Positions 7,224-13,520 of a stretch of DNA of 15,314 nucleotides are shown piece by piece (position 1 is the first letter of the stretch; every line of letters begins with the position of its first letter). Below the pieces are notes generated by a model. That model was not told the DNA's origin and did not search any database. It saw only the letters and a list, made by a program, of their open reading frames with translations. The stretch covers positions 1 to 15,314 of the forward strand of contig DIWI01000015.1 of NCBI GenBank assembly GCA_002428415.1. The letters run 5' to 3'. The stretch comes from Clostridiaceae bacterium UBA6110 (GTDB taxonomy: Bacteria; Bacillota; Clostridia; Clostridiales; Clostridiaceae). The position numbers and the translations under genes were made by a program.

Positions 7224-7835
7224 TTGTTGAATCTATATATTACGAGGCATGGTGAAACAATCTGGAATAAAGAAGGCAGGCTTCAGGGGTGGAAGAATTC
7301 CCCGTTGACTGAAAAAGGAGTCATGCAGGGAAAAATGCTGAAGAAGGCTGTCAGGGAGTATGGAATCTCCAAGATATATTCAAGCCCATCAGAGAGAGCA
7401 GCACTTACAGCACAATTTGCCAGCGAAGGACTGGATATACCTGTCATCTTCATGGATGAGCTTAAGGAAATGAATATGGGAGATTGGGAGGGAAGAACCC
7501 TTGATGAGATCCAGAATGAAGAGACAGAGAATTTTGAGAATTACTGGACTGATCCGTTCAAGTTCAAAAAGAATTCTGGCGAAGACTTCAGCGATATCCT
7601 TAAGAGAGCCAGGAAGGCAATAGACAGGATAATATCTGAAAACAATGATTCGAATATCCTTGTCGTGACCCATGGTGTAACGCTCAAAGCACTGATGAGT
7701 TTTTTTGCTGAAGGCGGCTTCATCGAGTACTGGAAGACACCGGTAGTGAAGCAGACGAGTATAAGTCTTGTAAAAATTGATGCCAATAATACTGGAAAGA
7801 TAGTGATGTATGGTGATACATCGCATCATATTTAA
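7224..7835 (+). CDS. Histidine phosphatase family protein (phosphoglycerate mutase-like)
   Basis: A 203-aa cytoplasmic phosphatase of the branch that forms a phospho-histidine intermediate. The signature TRHGETIWNKEGRLQGW has the nucleophile His9 with Arg8. Arg58 (SSPSERA), Glu82 (ELKEMNMGDWEG) and His150 (VVTHG) complete the phosphate pocket. The sequence resembles small broad-specificity phosphatases (PhoE/CobC-like) rather than true glycolytic mutases, which are longer. No cobalamin genes lie nearby, so an alpha-ribazole phosphatase role is not supported. The start is TTG 7224; a GGTGAT element at 7215-7220 serves as a weak ribosome binding site, and the adjacent TTG at 7227 is almost as likely. 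It is followed after 11 nt by cinA, so the two are co-transcribed. Confidence 0.88.
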   Translation: MLNLYITRHGETIWNKEGRLQGWKNSPLTEKGVMQGKMLKKAVREYGISKIYSSPSERAALTAQFASEGLDIPVIFMDELKEMNMGDWEGRTLDEIQNEETENFENYWTDPFKFKKNSGEDFSDILKRARKAIDRIISENNDSNILVVTHGVTLKALMSFFAEGGFIEYWKTPVVKQTSISLVKIDANNTGKIVMYGDTSHHI

Positions 7836-7846
7836 AGGGGTATATC

Positions 7847-9103
7847 ATGAAAGCGGAAATACTGTCAGTAGGAACCGAGATACTGCTCGGAGATATAGTC
7901 AACACAAATGCCCACTACCTGTCGAAGGAACTGGCCCTATTGGGAATTTCCGTATACAGGCAGACAACAGTCGGAGACAATGAGGATCGACTGCTGGATG
8001 CAATAAGGTCAGCACTGAAGGATTGCGATATTGTTTTTGCAACAGGAGGATTGGGGCCTACAACTGACGACATTACAAAGGAGATAGCTGCCAAGGTGAT
8101 GGGTAAGGACCTATACATCCACGAGCCAAGCCTGGAAAGGATCAAAGGTTATTTCAGGGACAGCGCCAGGGCAATGACTGCAGGCAATGAGAAGCAGGCT
8201 CTCTTCCCCAAAGATGCGTACATCCTTGAAAATGACAATGGTACGGCTCCGGGATGCATAATGACCAATGAGAAAGGACAGTCAATTGTTGTGCTTCCGG
8301 GGCCTCCCAAAGAGATGATTCCAATGTTCGAGGACAAGGTAAAGCCATATCTCGAGAAGTACCTTGATTCGACGATAATATCTAAGTCGCTTAAGGTAAT
8401 CGGACTTGGAGAGTGGGATATGGCATCGAGGGTCAGGGATATCATCACTGGAAATGATAATCCTACAGTAGCACCTTATGCCAAGGACTTTGAGTCACTG
8501 CTAAGGATCACAGCGAAGGCTGAGACGGAATCAGCCTGCAGGGCGCTTATTGACCCAGTAGTAGCTGAAATAAAAGCCAGGATAGGAGAATATATCTATG
8601 GAGAGGATGACGACACCATAGAAAAGGTCGTTGGTGAGCTGCTTATAAGGAATAAACTGAAATTTGCCTGTGCAGAATCAGTTACCGGCGGAATGATTGC
8701 AAGCAGGATGCTTGGCTATGAGGGCGGTATGTCCAAAGTATTCGATGAAGCATTTGTTACCTACAGCAATGAGTCCAAGACCAGATACCTCGGGGTTGAT
8801 GAGGTCATACTGAAGCGTCATGGTGCAGTCAGCGAGGAGACATGCCATGCTATGGCTAAGGGGCTTCTTGAAAATACTGACGCAGAAGTCGGGCTTGTCA
8901 CCACTGGAATAGCAGGACCTGAAGGCGGATCATCCGAAAAGCCTGTAGGACTTGTTTATATCGGGGTCAACATCAAGGGAACCATAACTGTTTTCAGGCA
9001 TGTATTCTCAGGTGGGGACAGGAACAGGATAAGAAGCCGGGCTACAGTCTCTGCACTCGGTCATCTCAGGACTGAGCTGGCAAAAGAACTGAATAGAAAT
9101 TGA
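7847..9103 (+). CDS. cinA: CinA family protein (NMN deamidase / ADP-ribose pyrophosphatase)
   Basis: A 418-aa two-domain protein of normal CinA length. The N-terminal part is the MoaB/MogA-like domain with SVGTEILLGDIVNTN and GGLGPTTDD (67-75), linked in studied homologues to ADP-ribose pyrophosphatase activity. The C-terminal CinA domain has AESVTGG (276-282), YSNESK and TGIAGPEGG with KPVG, the part that deamidates nicotinamide mononucleotide in pyridine-nucleotide salvage. The old name, competence-damage inducible, comes from its place beside recA in some species; no recA or competence gene is seen here. ATG 7847 is preceded by AAAGGGG at 7834-7840 with a 6-nt gap. It is the second gene of an operon with the histidine phosphatase. 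Confidence 0.95.
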   Translation: MKAEILSVGTEILLGDIVNTNAHYLSKELALLGISVYRQTTVGDNEDRLLDAIRSALKDCDIVFATGGLGPTTDDITKEIAAKVMGKDLYIHEPSLERIKGYFRDSARAMTAGNEKQALFPKDAYILENDNGTAPGCIMTNEKGQSIVVLPGPPKEMIPMFEDKVKPYLEKYLDSTIISKSLKVIGLGEWDMASRVRDIITGNDNPTVAPYAKDFESLLRITAKAETESACRALIDPVVAEIKARIGEYIYGEDDDTIEKVVGELLIRNKLKFACAESVTGGMIASRMLGYEGGMSKVFDEAFVTYSNESKTRYLGVDEVILKRHGAVSEETCHAMAKGLLENTDAEVGLVTTGIAGPEGGSSEKPVGLVYIGVNIKGTITVFRHVFSGGDRNRIRSRATVSALGHLRTELAKELNRN

Positions 9104-9106
9104 ACA

Positions 9107-9142
9107 ACATCCATGGAAATCAGCCTCGATTTCCATGGATGT
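9107..9142 (+). terminator. Long perfect hairpin after cinA, probable terminator
   Basis: Positions 9107-9120 pair perfectly with 9129-9142 (14 bp) around the 8-nt loop CAGCCTCG. Each arm contains the palindrome CCATGG. The downstream tail is ACAATTTTCG, so the U tract is short and displaced. Confidence 0.65.
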
Positions 9143-9179
9143 ACAATTTTCGATAATATTTTCCTTATGGTGGTTTATC

Positions 9180-9188
9180 TGATATAAT
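9180..9188 (+). promoter_or_regulatory. Extended -10 promoter for the ABC-F gene
   Basis: TGATATAAT, identical to the element ahead of the ROK kinase, lies 34 nt before the ABC-F start. The -35 region (TTTCCT at 9160-9165) is poor. Confidence 0.5.
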
Positions 9189-9222
9189 ATCAGGGATTAT
9201 TTGAAAAAAAGAGGTAGAATAC

Positions 9223-10779
9223 TTGAGTATATTGACAGTAAAGAACATAAGCCACGGCTTTGGCGACAGGGCAATTTTCGAGGATGTCAGCTTCAGGCTC
9301 CTAAAAGGGGAACATGTAGGCCTGATTGGGGCAAACGGAGAAGGGAAATCGACATTCATGAACATAATAACGAACAAGCTGATGCCGGACGAGGGCACCA
9401 TAGAGTGGTCTAGCCGGGTCAGGGTCGGGTATCTCGACCAGCACAGCTCCCTTGAAAGAGGCATGACCATAAGGGATGTTCTGCGTTCTGCGTTCTCTTA
9501 TCTCTATGATATGGAGAAAGAGATCATGGATATCGCAGATAAGATGGGAACCGCAACAGAGGATGAGCTATACAAGCTGATGGATGACATGGGCACTCTT
9601 CAGGATACGCTGGACCATAATGGCTTCTATGTTATAGATGCCAAGGTAGAAGAGGTAGCCAGAGGACTGGGACTTAAGGATGTCGGTCTCGACAGGGAGG
9701 TCAATGAGCTTTCTGGAGGTCAAAGGAGCAAGGTCCTTTTGGGTAAGTTGCTTCTGGAGTCGCCTGATATCCTCCTTCTGGACGAGCCTACCAATTATCT
9801 CGATGAAGAGCACATTGACTGGCTGAAGAGGTTTCTGCTTGACTACGAGAATGCGTTCATTCTCATCTCGCATGACATACCATTCCTCAACAGCGTAGTA
9901 AACCTCATATACCATGTGGAAAACAAGTCACTTACGAGATATGTCGGAGACTACGATGACTTCATGGCGGTTTATGAGGCTAAAAAGAAGCAGGTGGAAT
10001 CTGCCTATGAAAGGCAGCAGCAGGAAATTGACAGGCTTGAGGACTTCATAGCAAGAAACAAGGCAAGGGTAGCTACCTCCAATATGGCTAAATCAAGACA
10101 GAAGAAGCTGGACAAGATGGAGAAGATTGAGCTTGTGGCTGAAAAGCCGAAGCCATCATTCGATTTCAAGGAGTCGAGGATATCCAGCAAGCTTGTGTTC
10201 AAGACGTATGACCTGGTTATCGGATACGATGAGCCTTTGACTAAGCCAATCAATGTTTATCTTGAGAGAGGACAGAAGATTGCCCTGACAGGAGCCAATG
10301 GACTTGGAAAGACAACACTCCTTAAGAGCTTGCTTGGAATAATACCTGCATACAAGGGGGAAATCGAGCTTGGGGATAATCTTGAGATAGGCTACTTTCA
10401 GCAGGAAAGCAAGGATGGACAATACCATACCTGCATAGAGGATTTCTGGGAAACCTTCCCTGGGTACAACCAGTATGAGGTGAGAACTGCCTTGGCTAAG
10501 TGCGGTCTTACTACAAAGCATATCGAGTCAAAGATCATGGTTCTTTCCGGTGGAGAGCAGGCAAAGGTCAGGCTGGCAAAGGTAATAAACAGGGAATCAA
10601 ATATACTCGTTCTGGACGAGCCTACAAACCATCTTGACGTAGATGCCAAGGAAGAGCTGAAGAGAGCCCTAAAGGCTTACAAAGGCACAATCCTGCTTGT
10701 ATCCCATGAGAGGGAATTCTATGAAGATATCGTGACCGATGTCTGGAACTGTGAAGAGTGGACAAGGAAAATATTTTAG
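9223..10779 (+). CDS. ABC-F family ATPase (ribosome-associated)
   Basis: A 518-aa soluble protein with two ATP-binding cassettes in tandem and no membrane segments. The first cassette has Walker A GANGEGKST (36-44), signature LSGGQ near 163 and Walker B DILLLDEPTN near 181-190. The second has GANGLGKTT near 357, LSGGEQ near 441 and ILVLDEPTNHLD near 460. Between them is a charged, helical linker (about 240-300) rich in Lys, Arg, Gln and Glu, as expected of the segment that reaches the ribosomal P-site region in ABC-F proteins. Functions in the family range from translation factors (EttA, Uup, YbiT types) to antibiotic ribosome protection; the linker is moderate in length and I cannot say which. 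The start is TTG 9223 with GAGGT at 9211-9215 and a 7-nt gap. It is a single-gene unit. Confidence 0.92.
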   Translation: MSILTVKNISHGFGDRAIFEDVSFRLLKGEHVGLIGANGEGKSTFMNIITNKLMPDEGTIEWSSRVRVGYLDQHSSLERGMTIRDVLRSAFSYLYDMEKEIMDIADKMGTATEDELYKLMDDMGTLQDTLDHNGFYVIDAKVEEVARGLGLKDVGLDREVNELSGGQRSKVLLGKLLLESPDILLLDEPTNYLDEEHIDWLKRFLLDYENAFILISHDIPFLNSVVNLIYHVENKSLTRYVGDYDDFMAVYEAKKKQVESAYERQQQEIDRLEDFIARNKARVATSNMAKSRQKKLDKMEKIELVAEKPKPSFDFKESRISSKLVFKTYDLVIGYDEPLTKPINVYLERGQKIALTGANGLGKTTLLKSLLGIIPAYKGEIELGDNLEIGYFQQESKDGQYHTCIEDFWETFPGYNQYEVRTALAKCGLTTKHIESKIMVLSGGEQAKVRLAKVINRESNILVLDEPTNHLDVDAKEELKRALKAYKGTILLVSHEREFYEDIVTDVWNCEEWTRKIF

Positions 10780-10783
10780 CATT

Positions 10784-10808
10784 AACCGCAGCTGTGCCTG
10801 CGGTTTTT
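10784..10808 (+). terminator. Rho-independent terminator after the ABC-F gene
   Basis: AACCGCAG (10784-10791) pairs with CTGCGGTT (10798-10805) around a 6-nt loop, and the T run extends to 10808. Confidence 0.9.
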
Positions 10809-10838
10809 CCTTTATGGCGCATCTATGCACCTATGGAG

Positions 10839-10844
10839 TATAAT
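10839..10844 (+). promoter_or_regulatory. -10 box for the four-gene operon
   Basis: A perfect TATAAT, but no -35 at the usual spacing and no TGn extension. A start near 10851 fits translation from the ATG at 10879. Confidence 0.4.
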
Positions 10845-10878
10845 TGTGCCAAAGAGAAAAATGAATGGAGTTGGTCTG

Positions 10879-11322
10879 ATGCTGGAATTTGATGCGGTAA
10901 TTGTGGATTCAGGAAAAGGTGGAGCTTATGTTGAGGTTCCATTCGATATCGAAAAGGAATTCGGGAGCAAAAGGATTAAGGCAGATGTCAGGTTTGACGG
11001 TGTGGAATACAGAGGCTCCATAATGAAGATGGGCACAGAGTGCTATATACTTGGGATAACCAAGGATATTCAGTCGAGGATAGGTAAAACTATAGGCGAT
11101 ACCGTGGGAGTAAAATTCAAGAAGGATGAGGAGGAGAGGCTGGTAGCTGTTCCTGATGATGTAAGGGCATCGCTTGAGTCAGAAATCCTTATGGAAAAAT
11201 TCGAGGAAAAATCCTATACGTTCCGGAAAAAGCACATCACAGGAATAGAAGATGCCAAGGCACTGGAGACCAGGACGAAAAGGATACAGAAACTTATAGA
11301 TGAGATGAAAATACAAAAATAA
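10879..11322 (+). CDS. DUF1905 / YdeI-like protein
   Basis: A 147-aa soluble protein. The N-terminal two thirds resemble DUF1905: a beta barrel beginning LEFDAVIVDSGKGGAYVEVP with later YRGSIMKMG and YILGITKDI. The C-terminal part, after VPDDVRASLESE, looks like the YdeI/OmpD-associated helical segment (ALETRTKRIQKLIDEMK). Such pairs are common in Firmicutes and Bacteroidetes; the function is unsettled and the bacteriocin-protection label is not well founded for Gram-positives. The start is ATG 10879, served by GGAG at 10867-10870 with an 8-nt gap. An ATG at 10861 would add six residues but has only a weak site. It is the first gene of a tight operon, followed after 20 nt by an unknown gene. 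Confidence 0.78.
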   Translation: MLEFDAVIVDSGKGGAYVEVPFDIEKEFGSKRIKADVRFDGVEYRGSIMKMGTECYILGITKDIQSRIGKTIGDTVGVKFKKDEEERLVAVPDDVRASLESEILMEKFEEKSYTFRKKHITGIEDAKALETRTKRIQKLIDEMKIQK

Positions 11323-11342
11323 CTATCAGGAGGGTGACAGTA

Positions 11343-11936
11343 ATGAAAAAAATCCATGGAAAAGTAATGGATAACCACGGGAAACCGCTTCAAGGTGCTG
11401 AAGTTCTGTTTCTCGACAGGGCTCAGAACATAATTGCCACTGGTTACAGTGACAATGACGGATACTATTTTCTCCAGACTGAAGAAAAGACCAACGGATC
11501 CATTCTTTGCACTCATAATTATGGAGTCACGAGTCTCGGTTTTTCGTTCTATAATGTCACAAGTGACAAGGCGAGAGATCTGGATATAAGGGTTGGAGAG
11601 ATAGAGTTCCTAGATTTCAAGAAGTTCCTTGACAGGGAAAAGCAAGTTTTAAGGATTTCCTTCAGACCGGTATCATTAAAAGCTCTAAAGGACAAAACAG
11701 AATGCATAAGTCCTGACAGATTCACTACAGAAATTGAAATGCTTCTTGACGGAAAGAAACAGAAATGTCAGGAGCTGGAAGTAGAGAAAGAGATAAAGGA
11801 TGACAAGTGCACTGACAGATACAATCTGATACTGGAGCTGCCAAAAGTCTATGATCCAAGGACTGAGAACATCCTCGAGATCGTGATGCATAACAAAAAG
11901 ACAGGTGAGAAAGGGACGGTATGGGTAGTGGCCTGA
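11343..11936 (+). CDS. Cytoplasmic protein with carboxypeptidase-regulatory-like domain, function unknown
   Basis: A 197-aa protein I do not recognise in full. Residues 1-75 fit a carboxypeptidase regulatory-like (transthyretin-like, seven-strand) domain: KIHGKVMDNHGKPLQGAEVLFLD, then NIIATGYSDNDGYYFLQ. This is the usual G-x-V-x-D-x-x-G-x-P-x-x-G-A pattern followed by T/S-D-x-D-G-Y-Y. The rest, rich in Lys, Glu and Asp with short beta-like stretches, ends in ILEIVMHNKKTGEKGTVWVVA and may be a second beta domain. No signal peptide or anchor is visible, which is unusual because such domains are mostly extracellular. The start is ATG 11343, with AGGAGG at 11328-11333 and a 9-nt gap. It is followed by a 16-nt overlap with the acetyltransferase gene, so translation is likely coupled. 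Confidence 0.8.
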   Translation: MKKIHGKVMDNHGKPLQGAEVLFLDRAQNIIATGYSDNDGYYFLQTEEKTNGSILCTHNYGVTSLGFSFYNVTSDKARDLDIRVGEIEFLDFKKFLDREKQVLRISFRPVSLKALKDKTECISPDRFTTEIEMLLDGKKQKCQELEVEKEIKDDKCTDRYNLILELPKVYDPRTENILEIVMHNKKTGEKGTVWVVA

Positions 11937-12475
11937 GTAAAAATGAATCTGTTGAGACTGAAAGGCTTGTCCTCAGGCAGCTTGAAAGGCGAGACAGTCT
12001 GGATATGTTTGCACTGAAGAGCAATAAGAAGACTGCAGAACATACGGACAATGAAGCATATACTACGATAGTTCAGGCTGAGACCTTCATAGATTATATC
12101 GTCGGCGGGTCAGAAGCAGGAAGATGGCTGTATTTAGTCATTGAAGCAAAGGAAACCCGGGAGTTCATCGGAACCATAACCCTATGGAATTTCAACGATA
12201 ACAAGACAGTCGCTGAAGTGGGATATGAGATGATTGAAAGGTTCGAGGGACATGGTTACATGTCTGAAGCACTTAGAGCGGTACTTGAGATTGGATTTGA
12301 AGAACTTGGCCTTGCAAGGATTGAAGCGTTCACATCGAAAGAAAATCTGCAATCAATAAGGCTCCTTGAGAAAAACGGCTTTAAAAAGGGAATTGATGTG
12401 CTTGATGATCTTACCAGAATGCCGACCAGATTTGTTATAATGTCTCTGACAAAGGAAGGGTGGAGTGACTTTTGA
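11921..12475 (+). CDS. GNAT family N-acetyltransferase (RimJ/RimL-like)
   Basis: A 184-aa acetyltransferase using acetyl-CoA. It opens with the RimJ/RimL pattern ETERLVLRQLERRDSLDMF and continues with the beta-4/alpha-3 region VGYEMIERFEGHGYMSEALRAV. The pyrophosphate loop has the R-x-x-G-x-G form near residues 107-112. It then gives LGLARIEAFTSKENLQSIRLLEKNGF, the typical end of motif B. The substrate is unknown; relatives modify protein N-termini, ribosomal proteins or small amines. The start ATG 11921 lies inside the end of the preceding gene (16-nt overlap), with AAGGGA at 11911-11916 close upstream. Its stop overlaps the next start (TTGA at 12472-12475). Confidence 0.88.
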   Translation: MGSGLSKNESVETERLVLRQLERRDSLDMFALKSNKKTAEHTDNEAYTTIVQAETFIDYIVGGSEAGRWLYLVIEAKETREFIGTITLWNFNDNKTVAEVGYEMIERFEGHGYMSEALRAVLEIGFEELGLARIEAFTSKENLQSIRLLEKNGFKKGIDVLDDLTRMPTRFVIMSLTKEGWSDF

Positions 12476-12936
12476 GAAGAAAAGACAGGGAAATGGATTC
12501 AGGTTCGGCTGAAAAGGCGCTTGAAAAAGGCTCATTCGGTATATTGTCGGTTCTGGGAACTGATGGCTTTCCATATGGCATACCAGTCAATTATGTTGTT
12601 AAGGATGGCTTCATATATATACATTGTGCAAAAGAGGGAAAGAAGCTCAGCGATATAGCATCTTATCCCAGGGTTTCTTTCACTGTGGTTACCCGCTCAG
12701 ACATACTGAGCGATAAATTCAGCACTGACTACGAATCTGTGGTGGTGTTTGGAGAAGCTGCCGAGTATATAGGAGAAGACAAAGGAAGTATACTCTTCGA
12801 GTTCATAAGGAAATACTCAAGGGAGTATCTCGATGAAGGAAGCCAGTACATTGAAAGAATGAAAAATGCTACATCGCTTATTAGTGTCTCCATTGACAGG
12901 TTGACCGGAAAACACAGAAAGGGAAAATCTGAGTAA
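12472..12936 (+). CDS. Pyridoxamine 5'-phosphate oxidase-like flavoprotein (Nim-like)
   Basis: A 154-aa protein of the PNPOx-like split-barrel group that binds FMN. The start MRRKDREM is typical of nitroimidazole-resistance (Nim)-like members. Next come the strand GILSVLGTDGFPYGIPVNYVVKDGFIYIHCAKEGKKL and a second strand SFTVVTR, with VVVFGEAAEY later. Nim proteins from anaerobes reduce nitro groups without forming toxic radicals, but most homologues have no tested function, so resistance is an inference. The start is TTG 12472 with GGAG at 12462-12465 and a 6-nt gap, overlapping the previous stop by 4 nt. It is the last gene of the operon. No convincing terminator follows. Confidence 0.87.
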   Translation: MRRKDREMDSGSAEKALEKGSFGILSVLGTDGFPYGIPVNYVVKDGFIYIHCAKEGKKLSDIASYPRVSFTVVTRSDILSDKFSTDYESVVVFGEAAEYIGEDKGSILFEFIRKYSREYLDEGSQYIERMKNATSLISVSIDRLTGKHRKGKSE

Positions 12937-12953
12937 AAAACTCGGATATGATA

Positions 12954-12982
12954 TTGCGTTGTATTCGTAAATCCAGTAAAAT
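12954..12982 (+). promoter_or_regulatory. Promoter of the FMN-binding lipoprotein gene
   Basis: TTGCGT (12954-12959) and TAAAAT (12977-12982) are separated by exactly 17 nt. The predicted transcript has a leader of about 75 nt before the ATG, with two AGGAGG elements in it (13029-13034 and 13055-13060). Confidence 0.55.
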
Positions 12983-13065
12983 AAAAAATGTCATTTTCAT
13001 GCCCAAGATAGACAAATTTCAGCCATTCAGGAGGAGATGAAAGTCACGGGGTTTAGGAGGTTAAA

Positions 13066-13410
13066 ATGAAAAAGTCAATTAAGGTTATCGCTTCGGCTCT
13101 GCTTGCAGCAGCTGTTTTTGTAGGATGCTCCTCAAAGCCAGCTTTTAAGGACGGTACATATGAGGGTGAAGCACAGGGATTCAAAGCGCCTATCAAGGTT
13201 TCTGTTGTAGTGAAGGGCGGCAAGATTTCAGATGTTACTGTTCTTGAGAACGGTGATACTGCAGAGCTTTTCGGAAAGGCTTCTGAAGCTATTATAAAGG
13301 AAGTCAAGGATGAGAATTCTGCTGATGCCCTGACGACAGTATCAGGTGCCACTTATTCTTCAAAGGGTCTTATAGATGCTATTAAGGCCGCACTTGAGAA
13401 GGCAAAGTAA
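13066..13410 (+). CDS. Small lipoprotein with FMN-binding domain
   Basis: A 114-aa protein. Residues 1-20 are a lipoprotein signal (MKKS, a hydrophobic core, then VFVGC with Cys21 as lipid anchor; Phe at -3 is a little unusual). The mature part is a single FMN_bind-type domain: DGTYEGEAQGFKAPIKVSVVVKGGKISDVTVLE, then VSGATYSSKGLIDAIKAAL. SGATYS at 93-98 matches the flavin-attachment pattern of RnfG/NqrC-like proteins, with Thr96 the probable residue for covalent FMN. It may therefore carry electrons on the outer face of the membrane. No flavin transferase (ApbE) gene is seen in the window. AGGAGG at 13055-13060 with a 5-nt gap sets the ATG. It has its own promoter and strong terminator. Confidence 0.88.
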   Translation: MKKSIKVIASALLAAAVFVGCSSKPAFKDGTYEGEAQGFKAPIKVSVVVKGGKISDVTVLENGDTAELFGKASEAIIKEVKDENSADALTTVSGATYSSKGLIDAIKAALEKAK

Positions 13411-13422
13411 TTGAATTGATGG

Positions 13423-13457
13423 GGATCCCGGAATTTTATCCGGGATCCGCTTTTTTT
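13423..13457 (+). terminator. Rho-independent terminator after the FMN-binding lipoprotein
   Basis: GGATCCCGGA (13423-13432) pairs with TCCGGGATCC (13439-13448), a 10-bp stem with a 6-nt loop, followed by seven T at 13451-13457. Confidence 0.95.
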
Positions 13458-13484
13458 GCAATTTATATACGGATATGATATATT
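13456..13484 (+). promoter_or_regulatory. Promoter of the MATE exporter gene
   Basis: TTGCAA (13456-13461) and TATATT (13479-13484) are 17 nt apart. The -35 overlaps the T tract of the preceding terminator. Transcription would start near 13491, so the TTG at 13485 cannot be the translation start. Confidence 0.55.
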
Positions 13485-13520
13485 TTGCATGTAGTTCTTT
13501 CGCGTTGTGATGAGGTGCTT

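Noticed and set aside
7224..9103. Histidine phosphatase plus CinA as a cobalamin or competence locus
   Set aside because: No cobalamin, recA or DNA-uptake genes lie nearby; the pair is better read as general phosphatase and NMN salvage.
9223..10779. ABC-F protein as an antibiotic resistance determinant
   Set aside because: The linker is not distinctive enough, and housekeeping ABC-F factors look the same at this resolution.
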